Source of the DNA: Hyphomicrobiales bacterium
GTDB taxonomy: Bacteria > Pseudomonadota > Alphaproteobacteria > Rhizobiales > Rhizobiaceae
NCBI GenBank assembly: GCA_900467185.1
Contig: UBPA01000002.1
Coordinates: 62,001-126,000 of the forward strand
Length of the DNA: 64,000 nt
Direction of reading: 5' to 3'
Below are positions 42,831 through 51,183 of this stretch, in pieces. How positions within the stretch are numbered: position 1 is the first letter of the stretch; every line of letters begins with the position of its first letter. Below the pieces are notes generated by a model that had not been told where the DNA came from, made no database searches, and worked only from the letters and a program-made list of their open reading frames with translations. The position numbers and the translations under genes are program-made.

Positions 42831-43567
42831 TCAGGCCTGATCGGGTGCGACCTGCGAGATCGCGCCGCAGAAATCGTTGACGGTGGAAACCCAGCCGAAG
42901 AACTTCTCGACGTTGTAGACTGTCGCCTGCTGGATGAACTCCGGTCCGAGATGATGCGTCGCATCCTCCAGCATGACGCCGAAATATTCGAGATGGAAGG
43001 CGTCGCGCAGCGAGCTTTCCACGCAGACATTGGTGGCGATGCCGACGAAGACGAGATTACGGATGCCGCGTGCGCGCAGCACGCTGTCCATGTTCGTGTT
43101 GAAGAAGCCGCTGTAGCGCGTCTTCGGCACGAGAATATCGCCCGGCTGCGGCTGCAACTCGTCAACGATCGCGTAATCCCAGGTGCCTTTGGCAAGAAGC
43201 TGGCCCTGCAGATCCGGCCGCGCGCGCATGGTCTTCAGCGCGTTGGACTTGTGCCAGTTCGGCGACCCCGGTCCGCCGGCCTCGACATAGTCCTTGTCCC
43301 AGCCGTTCTGGAAATAGACGACGAGCACGCCGGCCGCGCGGGCGGCATCCAGCGTCTTCTTGATGTTGGCGATGGTGCCCTTGGCGCCGGCAATGTCGAA
43401 ACCGGCGAGATCGACATAGCCGCCCTCGGTGGAATAGGCGTTCTGCATATCCACGACGACCACGGCCGTTTCGTTCGGCTTGAGGCTGATCGGCTCCGGC
43501 CGCGCGGGCACGGTCACGCTCTGGACGTGGCGGCGGGGCAGTTGGTAGCCGGCGGTTACGGTCTCGC

Positions 43568-43571
<4 letters not shown>
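42831..43571 (-). CDS. rutB: Ureidoacrylate amidohydrolase RutB
   Basis: This 246-residue cysteine-hydrolase (isochorismatase-like) protein has catalytic Asp41 ([10 protein letters not shown]), a Lys in VPKTRYSGF and the nucleophilic Cys in [15 protein letters not shown]. It hydrolyses the ureidoacrylate product of RutA, releasing carbamate and aminoacrylate. The N-terminus [15 protein letters not shown] is typical of RutB. ATG 43571 overlaps the rutA stop by 4 nt (ATGA). Confidence 0.93.
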
Positions 43572-44662
<1,091 letters not shown>

Positions 44663-44776
44663 GGTGCGATCCCCTCGTTTGTCCGCCTGAACCGCGCCTC
44701 TCGGGCGCTGCTTGACGGCAAACCTGCACCGAAAAACGGGAATGCACCAGCAATAAATTTATCAAAAGGTCAAAAA

Positions 44777-44792
44777 TTTACCGTCCGGTAAA
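44777..44792. promoter_or_regulatory. RutR-like operator TTTACCG-TC-CGGTAAA
   Basis: This 16-bp dyad has two perfect 7-bp arms and a 2-bp centre. The known E. coli RutR consensus TTGACCA-NN-TGGTCAA has the same 7-2-7 geometry and shares the TTxACC/GGTxAA positions. It lies 115-130 bp upstream of rutA in an AT-rich stretch. Repression relieved by uracil or thymine is the expected control. No rutR gene is visible in the window. Confidence 0.65.
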
Positions 44793-45111
44793 AACCTGCC
44801 GAACATCTCGGCGGCATGCCGAAACTTTCATCCGCGGAAGCATATTTCGTGGGCAATCCGGGGGATCTGGGATGGGGGCATACCCTCGCTCCGGCACGAT
44901 TCGAGCCGGGCCGGCCTGGGACGGTTCGACTTGTGGCCGCTGAGGGGCTGGGTGCACGGAAGGAGAGGAGGGGTGTGCCTGTGGACCTGTTGCCGGAACA
45001 GGGCGCTCGCGATGGCGCGGCCGATAAGGGCGCAATGGCTTCACGCACGAACATGGTTTGCTTGAATGTCGGCCCGACGACGGTGAAGCGTTGTTCACCG
45101 TGCAGAGATGG

Positions 45112-45144
45112 CCGTGCCGTTGCGCGTTGGCGCAACCGGCACGG
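45112..45144. terminator. Long GC-rich hairpin near small-gene 3' end
   Basis: CCGTGCCGTTGCGC (45112-45125) pairs with GCGCAA and CGGCACGG (45130-45144) around a GTTG loop with one bulged C. It is 12 nt beyond the stop of the minus-strand 41-residue gene, a suitable terminator position, though without a T-run. Confidence 0.55.
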
Positions 45145-45155
45145 GCGGGAGTGGA

Positions 45156-45281
45156 TCAGCCCTTCTTGCCCGAGGCTGCGGCCTTGACCTGCGAACCGAG
45201 CGCGGGTGCGGGGGTTGCGGCGGCCTTTTCCTTCTTGGGCTTGCGGGTTTCCTTGTTGCCGCGAACTTGACCTTTGGCCAT
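45156..45281 (-). CDS. Small basic Lys/Ala-rich protein (41 aa)
   Basis: The protein begins MAKGQVRGNKETRKPKKEK and ends in Ala/Pro- and Lys-rich sequence. ATG 45281 has a strong GGAGG 5-6 nt upstream. Similar short MAKGQ-type basic proteins are annotated as hypothetical in rhizobial genomes as I recall them; the function is unknown. A charged, disordered, probably nucleic-acid or ribosome-associated role is only a guess. The next small gene lies 35 bp upstream on the same strand. Confidence 0.65.
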   Translation of the reverse strand: MAKGQVRGNKETRKPKKEKAAATPAPALGSQVKAAASGKKG

Positions 45282-45316
45282 GATATCCTCCGAGAGTGTT
45301 TGTGGGGTCGACCTGT

Positions 45317-45445
45317 CTACCAGACGAAGCCCGTGAGCGTGCAATATGTGATGAAGATCATCGACAGAACGGGCGTCGCCTTCATAAGGACAAGCGCCGT
45401 CTGGGACGCGACGGTCGGAACGAATGCGGTCGATGGGGAAGACAT
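45317..45445 (-). CDS. Small hydrophobic protein (42 aa), unknown
   Basis: ATG 45445 has GGAGG 6 nt upstream, one of the better ribosome sites in this region. The protein (MSSPSTAFVPTVASQT..., ending TLTGFVW) has one likely membrane segment at about residues 20-40. Nothing in the sequence shows its role. It may be co-transcribed with the 41-residue basic protein downstream. Its size makes chance occurrence possible, but the ribosome site argues for translation. Confidence 0.45.
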   Translation of the reverse strand: MSSPSTAFVPTVASQTALVLMKATPVLSMIFITYCTLTGFVW

Positions 45446-45612
45446 AATGTCCTCCTTTGCTTGGGGCCAGGGCTTCATCACCCCGAACGGCAGCGCCCGC
45501 ATCATGTGCCGCCGATGGCATTATCTTGCGCCCATATCGGTGAGTTGGCAATGGGTTGCGCAGTGGCGCCGGCGTGCCGGACGAACTTTGGCCGCACGGC
45601 GTGGACGGCTTG

Positions 45613-46731
45613 CTAGTACTTCTTCTTCCGGAAGATCTTGTTGCCTTTCGGGCCGCTTGAAACCGGCGTCATATCTCGGTTCTCGGCCAGCAGGCCGCGC
45701 CAGCGCTCGAGGCGTGCGGCGTCGAGGGTGCCGCTGGCGATGGCCGCCTGGACGGCACAGCCCGGCTCGTGCTGGTGGGTGCAGTCGCGGAAACGGCAAA
45801 GCGGAGCCAGTTCGGTGATCTCGGCAAACAGGGTGTCGATACCGTCGGTGACGTCGCTCACATAGAGCGTCCGGATGCCCGGCGTGTCGATGACCCAGCC
45901 GCCGCCTGCGATGGAATGCAGCGAGCGGGCGGTGGTCGTGTGGCGACCCTTGGCATCGTGCTGGCGGATCTCGCCGGTCTTCTGCTGTGCTTCCGCACCG
46001 GACCCGGCGAGCGTGTTGACCAGTGTCGACTTGCCGACGCCCGACGATCCGACGAGGGCGACCGTTTCGCCCGGGCCGCACCAGGGGGCGAGTTTCGAAA
46101 GCGCGTCGGGCGAGCGGGCGTTGAGCACCACGACCCGCAGGTCCCGCTGCAGCGCCTGTGCCTGCGTTTCGTAGGATGCGGCATCCCCGACCGTATCGGC
46201 CTTCGTCAGCACGATGACCGGCCGGGTCCCGGCCTGGTTCGCCATGATGAGGTAGCGTTCGAGCCGTGCCGGATTGAAATCCGCATTGCAGGATGTGACG
46301 ATGAAGAGCGTATCGACATTGGCGGCCGCGAGCTGTTGCCCATGACTGCCTTCGGTGCGCCGCTGGAGCACCGTCTTGCGATCCAGACGCCGGACGAAGT
46401 CGCCGGTCACTGGCGATGCCAGCACCCAGTCGCCGACGGCGAAATCCGCCGTGTTCGTATTGGCCGGCAAAATCACCTCAGCCGCGCCGTCCACATCGAT
46501 CACGTCGACACGCGAGCGATGGACGGAGGAGACGCGCAGAATCTTGAGATCGCTTTCGTCCGGCGCCAGTTGCTCGGCGAATGCGTCCGACCAGCCGAGG
46601 CTCCGGAGCCGATCCGTCCCGTCGGACCCCGTCAAAGCCGTGTCCGAAGATGCGTGAGCGAGATCATGTCCGGGCCTTGCATGCTGGATTTCGTGTTTGT
46701 CCATCGGACGGACGTGCGGTGACAGCCGCAT
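45613..46731 (-). CDS. rsgA: Ribosome small-subunit-dependent GTPase A
   Basis: This 372-residue circularly permuted GTPase has an OB-fold N-terminus (about 60-120), G4 TKAD before G1 GSSGVGKST, G3 DTPG and a C-terminal zinc-binding segment (CRFRDCTHQHEPGC). It ends in a basic tail NKIFRKKKY. RsgA helps final maturation of the 30S subunit. The N-terminal 30 residues are longer than in E. coli; ATG 46704 (MDKHEIQ) is an alternative, and neither start has a strong ribosome site. Confidence 0.92.
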   Translation of the reverse strand: MRLSPHVRPMDKHEIQHARPGHDLAHASSDTALTGSDGTDRLRSLGWSDAFAEQLAPDESDLKILRVSSVHRSRVDVIDVDGAAEVILPANTNTADFAVGDWVLASPVTGDFVRRLDRKTVLQRRTEGSHGQQLAAANVDTLFIVTSCNADFNPARLERYLIMANQAGTRPVIVLTKADTVGDAASYETQAQALQRDLRVVVLNARSPDALSKLAPWCGPGETVALVGSSGVGKSTLVNTLAGSGAEAQQKTGEIRQHDAKGRHTTTARSLHSIAGGGWVIDTPGIRTLYVSDVTDGIDTLFAEITELAPLCRFRDCTHQHEPGCAVQAAIASGTLDAARLERWRGLLAENRDMTPVSSGPKGNKIFRKKKY

Positions 46732-46910
46732 GTCCTATCTATAGGGACGAACGACGCCCGTCGGCAAGGCCGGAACGGCCCGCGTGGCGCATTCAGGCCG
46801 CGATAGGGTCAAAAACGCCGCAACAGAGCTGTCTTGCAAACGCGCGCCGACCATCGATGCCGAGAAGGCGCCGATGGGAGCGCCGTTGCGGAGCGTCGGC
46901 CCGGGATCGC

Positions 46911-47204
46911 TTATTTGTTCTGGAGCAGCCAGATCTTGCCGGCCATCGTGATTTCGTGCGGCGTTTCCAGCGGGGCGCTGTCAGCCTCGATGGCGCGCAG
47001 CAGGCCCATTCCGCGCAGTTCGTCGAGCGTCGTGGTCGTCACGAACTTGATCTTCTGCGGGCGTTCCTTGAAACGGTCGGTCTTCGCATAGGTGATGGTG
47101 GCGTTCTCGTGCGTCCACTTCTTGGCCTCCTGCGGGAAGAGATTGCCGTCCTTGGCAAGCTTCAATCCGCGGATCTGCGTCGGCGTCAGTGTTAAAGTGG
47201 TCAT
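46911..47204 (-). CDS. Conserved hypothetical protein (97 aa)
   Basis: ATG 47204 has AAGGA upstream. The sequence has no signal or membrane segment: TLTPTQIRGLKLAKDGNLFPQ, then WTHENATITYAKTDRFKERPQKIKF and a C-terminal ITMAGKIWLLQNK. The winged or beta-type pattern and small size recall uncharacterised rhizobial proteins, but I cannot assign a family. It stands alone between rsgA and the DUF6481 gene. Confidence 0.6.
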   Translation of the reverse strand: MTTLTLTPTQIRGLKLAKDGNLFPQEAKKWTHENATITYAKTDRFKERPQKIKFVTTTTLDELRGMGLLRAIEADSAPLETPHEITMAGKIWLLQNK

Positions 47205-47651
47205 TTCGGGTCCTTCACGTGGGATATGCGCCCTCCCACATTCACATGGGCCACGATCTCACGATCTCACGGGCACGGCAGGCTGCAAGCGGTTGCCCGC
47301 CGAAGAGAATGCTACGGCAGGCGGGCCTTGCGAAACGCGGTCCGATCTGTCGCTTGTCAGCGCCGATCATCGAAGTTCGGCGGTCGTGACTGCTGCAGGG
47401 TTCCGTCGATCGGGGCGATCTCGGGGCAAACGATGCAGCAGGTCATGCGCGTTACAGCGGCCCGGAGTGCGTCTTGCGGGACGCACGGCGCTGTTTCCAG
47501 ATCGCCGGTCGGGCGCTGCAGGGCTCCGGCAACCGCGATCGATCAAGGGAGAAGAGGCGCATCGACACCGATCTTCGGCACGGCGTAGGAAAACCGGCTG
47601 ACCGCGGGATGGCGGCGCAGGGCACCGCCATCGTCCGATCGCCGGAAAATA
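47205..47651. other. Intergenic region without supported gene
   Basis: Several overlapping open frames exist on both strands but none has a convincing start, composition or family. A hairpin (GATGGCGG 47608-47615 with CCGCCATC 47625-47632) lies 20-44 nt beyond the stop of the DUF6481 gene and could terminate it. The right end should also carry the promoter of the 97-residue gene. Confidence 0.45.
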
Positions 47652-48032
47652 TCAGCCCTGGCGGGCCTTGCGGGCCGCATAACGGCGGTCGCGTTCGGCC
47701 TTGCGCGCGGCCTCGTCGGCCACGACGCGGGCGACACGATCGTTGACTTCGGCCTGGCGGGCCTCGGCTTCGGCACGCTCGTTGGCTTCGGCAGCAGCGG
47801 CGGCTTCGGCAGCCTCGGCCATCTGGCGTTCGTTTTCGGCCTTCTTCAGGGCTTCGCGTTCTGCGCGGCGCTCCTCACGGGCCTTGGCGGTCGCTTCGCG
47901 GGCCGCAAGCTGAGCCTGCATTTCAGGATCGGTCGGCTTGGGGGCTGCGGCAAATTTGGCGAGAAGCTGCTTCTTGGCTTCGATCGCCGTCTTGCGGCGC
48001 TCGTTGAAGCCATTGTCGTTCGGGTGTCTCAA
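47652..48032 (-). CDS. DUF6481 family protein
   Basis: This 126-residue protein is almost entirely charged alpha-helix and coiled coil, rich in Ala, Glu, Lys and Arg (NDNGFNERRKTAIEAKKQLL at the start, KAERDRRYAARKARQG at the end). It matches the layout of DUF6481 proteins of rhizobia. The start is TTG 48032, with AGGAAG at a good distance. The function is unknown. The composition is compatible with an RNA- or membrane-associated structural role. Confidence 0.75.
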   Translation of the reverse strand: MRHPNDNGFNERRKTAIEAKKQLLAKFAAAPKPTDPEMQAQLAAREATAKAREERRAEREALKKAENERQMAEAAEAAAAAEANERAEAEARQAEVNDRVARVVADEAARKAERDRRYAARKARQG

Positions 48033-48329
48033 CGTGTCTTCCTTGTTCTACTTTCTCGATGGCAGCGAAGCTGCCGCGTCTTTCTTCACGGACCGGATCC
48101 GCGGCAGCCCACCAAGGGTGGGTCGGCGAGCGTGCAGGACCCATCGGGACCTGCCGCCACATCATGCCTCAAATCCGCGCCGGCCGAAAGAACATGCGTC
48201 GCCGGCAAAACCCGCAAACGCTGCCGATCGTGATTGTCAGCCGACGCAAAAAGGCCAGGCATCCGCCTGACCTTTCACCATCTCATGCTTCCCATGCCGG
48301 TACATCCGCGGTCAAGGGGAGCGAAAGAC
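48033..48329. other. Gap between DUF6481 and cold-shock genes
   Basis: The right half holds the terminator of the cold-shock gene, and the left half should hold the DUF6481 promoter. I see no further gene or repeat. Confidence 0.45.
48248..48275 (-). terminator. Intrinsic terminator of the cold-shock gene
   Basis: Read on the minus strand, AAAGGTCAGGC pairs with GCCTGGCCTTT across a GGAT loop (one G-U pair) and is followed by a T-run. It is about 55 nt beyond the cold-shock gene stop. Confidence 0.8.
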
Positions 48330-48539
48330 TTAAGCCGCCTGGAGCGAACCGGCGGACATCTTGCCCGACTTGCGGTCCTTCTCGAGCTCGAAGCCGAGCT
48401 TCTGGCCTTCGACGATTTCGCGCATTCCGGCGCGTTCGACGGCCGAGATGTGAACGAAAACGTCAGCCGAGCCGTCGTCCGGCTGAATGAAGCCGAAGCC
48501 CTTGGTAGCGTTGAACCATTTTACGGTGCCTGTGGTCAT
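48330..48539 (-). CDS. Cold-shock domain protein (CspA family)
   Basis: This 69-residue protein is a single cold-shock domain with RNP1 ([11 protein letters not shown]) and RNP2 (VFVHISAVE) motifs and the [12 protein letters not shown] start. It binds single-stranded RNA/DNA and acts as an RNA chaperone. ATG 48539 has GAAAGGG upstream. The leader before the gene is long, as in many cold-induced csp genes, and an intrinsic terminator follows. Confidence 0.94.
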   Translation of the reverse strand: MTTGTVKWFNATKGFGFIQPDDGSADVFVHISAVERAGMREIVEGQKLGFELEKDRKSGKMSAGSLQAA

Positions 48540-48955
48540 GATAAACCCTTTCAGTGCAATATTCGTTGCCCGCCATACGACGCATGGCAGGATTTTTGTC
48601 GACTTTTGAGAGGGGATTTTATCACGTGGCGCAAAGCGCAGCAAAAAAACGATCGGCAAACAAAGTATCGATGAGCATGTTGTACGGCACGGAATACGCT
48701 TTGTCAAACGCTTGTGGCCCGCTACCTGCGCCGATATGTCGGATAATCGGGGAGAACGCATCGAAATACTGTCGTAGATCTGGAGAATATCCACCCTGAG
48801 ACCCTGCGCAGAGCTGTTTCCGGGCGCGTCCGTCCTCCATTTCGGCTTTTCTGAAAATTCGCTTGTGGACGCTTTCAAAACAGCGCGGATTCCGTCACGT
48901 CCGATCGGAATTGCTGATAGAGTCTGATTTTCCACTCGACATGAGGATACGATCG
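48540..48955. other. Divergent region with likely long csp 5' leader
   Basis: This 416-bp region separates the minus-strand csp gene and the plus-strand BrnA-like gene. The 100 bp nearest csp contain A/T-rich segments in an otherwise GC-rich setting. Long structured leaders are typical of cold-induced csp mRNAs, but I could not fold this region. No other gene is supported. Confidence 0.4.
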
Positions 48956-49189
48956 ATGGCGATCACCCCCCGCAGGCCCATGAGCGCCAAGGATGCAGCC
49001 GAAGCGCTGTTCAAACCCGTCAAGAAGCCCGTCGCGCCTGCGGTGGAGCGTCAGGTTGTACCCAAGACCCGCGAAATGGTGACGCTGAAAATCGACAGCG
49101 ACGTGCTGGCGCATTTCCAGTCCGGCGGCCCCGGCTGGCAGGAGCGGGTGAACGCGACGCTGCGCGCCGCGATGAACGACAAGGGCTAA
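48956..49189 (+). CDS. BrnA-like antitoxin family protein (orphan)
   Basis: This 77-residue protein has the C-terminal ribbon-helix-helix-like segment of BrnA antitoxins: [32 protein letters not shown]. The N-terminal half is basic and Pro/Ala-rich ([23 protein letters not shown]). ATG 48956 has GAGGAT upstream. No BrnT-type toxin gene lies next to it: upstream is csp and downstream a ribokinase. It may be a free-standing DNA-binding regulator derived from an antitoxin. Confidence 0.75.
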   Translation: MAITPRRPMSAKDAAEALFKPVKKPVAPAVERQVVPKTREMVTLKIDSDVLAHFQSGGPGWQERVNATLRAAMNDKG

Positions 49190-49310
49190 GCGCGCGGCAG
49201 CCCGCCAAGGGCTGCCTGGCTTGCGAGGCGATGCGCGGGCGATCGGGGAGGAGAGACCGGTCGCGGCCCGTCAGTTCCGACGATGACATGAGGACGGGAG
49301 GAGAAGACAC

Positions 49311-50237
49311 GTGAAGAACGGCGTATCCATTCTCGGGATTTTCGTGGCCGACACGGCCTATCTTGCAGCGCGCATGCCGGTGATCGGCGAGACGATCCGT
49401 GGCAGCGGGTTTGCGGTCGGGCCGGGCGGCAAGGGATCGAATCAGGCGGTCGCCGCGGCGCGCGCGGGTGCTGACGTGTCCTTCATATCGAAGATCGGCC
49501 GCGACACGTTCGGCGATCTCGCGCAGAAGACCTATCTGGACGCCGGCGTCACGCCGGTTCTCACCGTCATGGAGACGGAGCCGACCGGCGCAGCCTTCAT
49601 CTACGTCAACGAGAGCAATGGCGACAACGCCATTATCGTCTATCCCGGCGCGGCTGGCACGATCGGCGTCGAGGATGTCGAGGCTGCCCGCGCGACGATC
49701 GAGCAATCCGCCATCTTCGTCACCCAGCTGGAGCAGCCGGTGGCAGCGGCGCGGCATGCGCTCGAGATTGCCCGAAGTGCCGGCGTCGTCACCGTGTTCA
49801 ATCCGGCCCCGGCCGAGCCCTTCCCCGACGCGCTCTACGGTTTGAGCGATTTTATCATTCCGAACGAGACCGAGGCGTCCGCCCTCGTCGGCTTCGGCAT
49901 CGAGACGCTGGACGATGCGCGCCGTGCTGGCGATGCTCTGTTGAAGCGCGGCGTCGGTGCGGCCGTCATCACACTCGGCGGTCGTGGCGTTCTTCTCCAC
50001 ACATCGGCGCGGTCCCATCACCTGCCGGTCTTCAGCGTCGGGCCGGTGATCGACACGACGGGCGCGGGCGATGCGTTTGTCGGCGGTTTCTCCGCGGCCC
50101 TTTCCGCAGGGCGGGATCCGCTGGAGGCCGTCCGATTCGGCTGCGCGACCGCCGGCATCTCCGTCACGCGCCGCGGAACGGCGCCGGCCATGCCCTCGGT
50201 CGCCGAGATCGAGGCCGTTCTTGCGGGAACGCGTTAA
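49311..50237 (+). CDS. rbsK: Ribokinase / PfkB family carbohydrate kinase
   Basis: This 308-residue protein has the two PfkB signatures: GGKGSNQAVAAARAG near the N-terminus and DTTGAGDAFVGGF with the catalytic Asp. This pattern and length fit ribokinase. It phosphorylates ribose or a related sugar. GTG 49311 has GGGAGGAG upstream. No ribose transporter is adjacent. The glycerol repressor gene follows after 60 bp containing a GlpR-type dyad. Confidence 0.85.
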   Translation: MKNGVSILGIFVADTAYLAARMPVIGETIRGSGFAVGPGGKGSNQAVAAARAGADVSFISKIGRDTFGDLAQKTYLDAGVTPVLTVMETEPTGAAFIYVNESNGDNAIIVYPGAAGTIGVEDVEAARATIEQSAIFVTQLEQPVAAARHALEIARSAGVVTVFNPAPAEPFPDALYGLSDFIIPNETEASALVGFGIETLDDARRAGDALLKRGVGAAVITLGGRGVLLHTSARSHHLPVFSVGPVIDTTGAGDAFVGGFSAALSAGRDPLEAVRFGCATAGISVTRRGTAPAMPSVAEIEAVLAGTR

Positions 50238-50251
50238 GGTCGATTGTGCTC

Positions 50252-50286
50252 CTTTCGTTTTCTGCCTAGATTGAAAAAAACGAAAG
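50252..50286. promoter_or_regulatory. Inverted repeat CTTTCGTTTT-N15-AAAACGAAAG, candidate GlpR site
   Basis: Perfect 10-bp arms (50252-50261 and 50277-50286) lie just before the DeoR/GlpR-type gene start at 50298. The TTTCGTTTT core recurs twice before glpD, so autoregulation by the same repressor is likely. Confidence 0.65.
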
Positions 50287-50297
50287 GGGAGGTGACC

Positions 50298-51059
50298 GTG
50301 CTGCTATCATCGCGTCAGCGCGAGATCGTATCGATCGCGCGGGAGCAGGGCCGTGTGCTGGTCGAGGATCTCGCACTCCGTTTTTCCGTCTCGCCGCAAA
50401 CGATCCGCAAGGACCTGAACGACCTCTGCGACGCTCGCGCGCTCAGCCGCATCCATGGCGGTGCGCTCTTTCCGCGCGGCAACGAGAATGTGGAGTATGA
50501 GGAGCGCCGCTCGATGGCGGCCGTGGAGAAGCAGGCGATCGGGCGGGCTGCAGCCGCGCTCATTCCGGACAATGCGTCGCTCTTCATCAATATCGGCACC
50601 ACGACGGAAACAGTGGGCGACGCGCTTGTCGATCATACGTCGTTGATGGTCATCACCAACAATATCAATGTTGCCAACCGTTTGAGGGTCTATCCGCAGT
50701 TCGAGGTCGTCATTGCCGGCGGCGTCGTGCGCGGGTCCGATGGCGGCATCGTGGGGGAAGCTGCGGTCGATTTCATTCGCCAGTTCAAAGTCGATTTCGC
50801 CATTATCGGCGTCTCCGCCATCGATGAGGATGGAGCGCTGCTCGACTATGATTTTCGCGAGGTGAAGGTCGCTCAGGCCATCATCGCCAATGCCCGTCAC
50901 GTTATTCTGGTCTCCGACTCGTCGAAGTTCGATCGCACCGCGCCGGTCCGCATCGCCCACATCTCCCAGGTCGATACATTCATCACCGACCGGTGTCCGT
51001 CCGAGAGCGTTCGCGCCATCTGCCGCGAGCACAAAGTGGAGCTGCTGGAAACGGCCTGA
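50298..51059 (+). CDS. glpR: DeoR/GlpR family repressor of the glycerol regulon
   Basis: This 253-residue protein has a DeoR-type helix-turn-helix (SSRQREIVSIAREQGRV, SPQTIRKDLNDLCDARALSRIHGGA) and the DeoR C-terminal sugar-phosphate-binding domain (FINIGTTTETVGDALVDH, VIAGGVVRGSDGGIVG). GTG 50298 has GGGGAGGTG upstream. Glycerol-3-phosphate is the expected effector. It lies directly before glpD and the glycerol transport operon. Confidence 0.88.
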   Translation: MLLSSRQREIVSIAREQGRVLVEDLALRFSVSPQTIRKDLNDLCDARALSRIHGGALFPRGNENVEYEERRSMAAVEKQAIGRAAAALIPDNASLFINIGTTTETVGDALVDHTSLMVITNNINVANRLRVYPQFEVVIAGGVVRGSDGGIVGEAAVDFIRQFKVDFAIIGVSAIDEDGALLDYDFREVKVAQAIIANARHVILVSDSSKFDRTAPVRIAHISQVDTFITDRCPSESVRAICREHKVELLETA

Positions 51060-51107
51060 TCACTTTCCAGCCCCGGAACGTCGATTTACAATCACTTTCA
51101 TTTGACA

Positions 51108-51126
51108 TTCGTTTTCTTTTCGTTTT
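51108..51126. promoter_or_regulatory. Tandem TTCGTTTT half-sites before glpD
   Basis: Two TTCGTTTT copies (51108-51115 and 51119-51126) are spaced 11 bp apart, one helical turn, 58-76 bp before the glpD ATG. They repeat the core of the dyad before glpR and are probably the operator for glpD-glpK. Confidence 0.6.
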
Positions 51127-51183
51127 AGATGCCCCTGTTTCGCAGACGCGCATTTATGTTGCATTGCGAAAGGGGTGGGGAAC

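Larger units (their letters stand above)
44663..45155. other. Intergenic region between rutA and a small gene
   Basis: The left part (44740-44815) is AT-rich and holds the rut promoter/operator. The middle (44820-45080) contains only weak open frames with no ribosome site. Two adjacent hairpins lie at 45081-45100 (CGGTGAA/TTCACCG) and 45112-45144, the latter near the end of the 41-residue gene. A small RNA is possible but not shown. Confidence 0.5.

Noticed and set aside
44819-45187. 123-codon plus-strand frame upstream of rutA
   Set aside because: It has no ribosome site, reads across two hairpins and is antisense to a better-supported small gene.
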